Shown piece by piece: positions 12,075-12,144 of a stretch of 12,144 nt of DNA. The DNA is from an uncultured Bacilli bacterium (GTDB taxonomy: Bacteria > Bacillota_I > Bacilli_A > RF39 > UBA660): the NCBI GenBank assembly GCA_947630885.1, contig CANRJI010000023.1, forward strand, positions 1 through 12,144. Direction: 5' to 3'. The translations under genes were made by a program, and so were the position numbers. Each line of letters begins with the position of its first letter. Position 1 is the stretch's first letter. The notes under the pieces were generated by a model. It worked only from the letters and a program-made list of their open reading frames with translations, was not told where the DNA came from and made no database searches.

Positions 12075-12094
12075 AATGAGAGGAAGGTGACAAT

Positions 12095-12144
12095 ATGAAG
12101 AAAAGATATCATCATAAATTATTATTAAGTCATAAATTAACTAT
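12095..12144 (+). CDS. Start of an unidentified gene, cut by the window edge
   Basis: ATG at 12095 follows a strong ribosome binding site (AGGAAGGTGA, 12081-12090). Sixteen codons, rich in Lys, His and Leu (MKKRYHHKLLLSHKLT), stay open to the window end. Too little is present to name it. No promoter lies between the terminator at 12026-12074 and this gene, so its expression probably depends on read-through from the promoter at 11857. Confidence 0.55.
   Translation, partial: MKKRYHHKLLLSHKLT

Noticed and set aside
11890..12075. T-box leader, suggested by GTGGTAACA resembling the T-box core
   Set aside because: The conserved T-box sequence (AGGGTGG-ACCGCG) is not present, the specifier-loop layout is missing, and the same bases also occur upstream of ezrA as part of the ribosome binding site region.

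Overview
The window is AT-rich DNA of a Gram-positive, low-GC member of the Bacilli (Firmicutes). Support comes from a clear EzrA (a cell-division regulator essentially confined to Firmicutes), strong AGGAGG-type ribosome binding sites, sigma-A-type promoters (many with an extended TGn -10), and small U-tailed terminators. TGA is used as a real stop (ezrA ends in TGA) and tryptophan is TGG, so the genetic code is the standard bacterial one. The protein set resembles uncultured gut Bacilli (RF39/Erysipelotrichia-like); that placement is an impression from protein style, not a computed result. There is no tRNA, rRNA, CRISPR array, insertion sequence or phage gene. Most of the window is chromosomal housekeeping.

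Left part (1-5154, all +): a consensus promoter drives a secreted M23 peptidase with an EnvC/PcsB-like coiled coil. A terminator hairpin then sits just before the ribosome binding site of a CtpE-like P-type cation ATPase. The ATPase gene overlaps an unlisted 38-residue single-pass membrane peptide, and the GTPase gene obg follows, closed by a good terminator.

Middle (5155-10055, all +): a FAD-dependent oxidoreductase of the COG2509 type is broken by one in-frame TAA. Next comes ezrA, then two membrane-tethered low-complexity Asn-rich proteins. One has an N-terminal anchor and a long Asn/Met then Pro/Asn tail; the other is tail-anchored. With EzrA they form a run of three proteins whose bulk should lie in the cytoplasm at the membrane, which suggests, but does not prove, a division or envelope role.

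Right part (10052-12144): two short minus-strand genes follow, an RNHCP zinc-ribbon protein that appears to be made from a leaderless mRNA, and a Gly/Tyr/Pro-rich 61-residue protein. The latter is divergent from a rhomboid serine protease gene, and a dyad lies between the two -35 boxes. Beyond the rhomboid gene is a promoter-driven segment of about 180 bases. It has a long hairpin hiding its own ribosome binding site and start codon, a short ORF interrupted by an 11-G run, and a two-tier terminator placed directly before the next gene. This looks like a cis-regulatory leader or small RNA locus and is the least explained part of the window. Its 5' end is nearly identical to the 5' untranslated region of ezrA.
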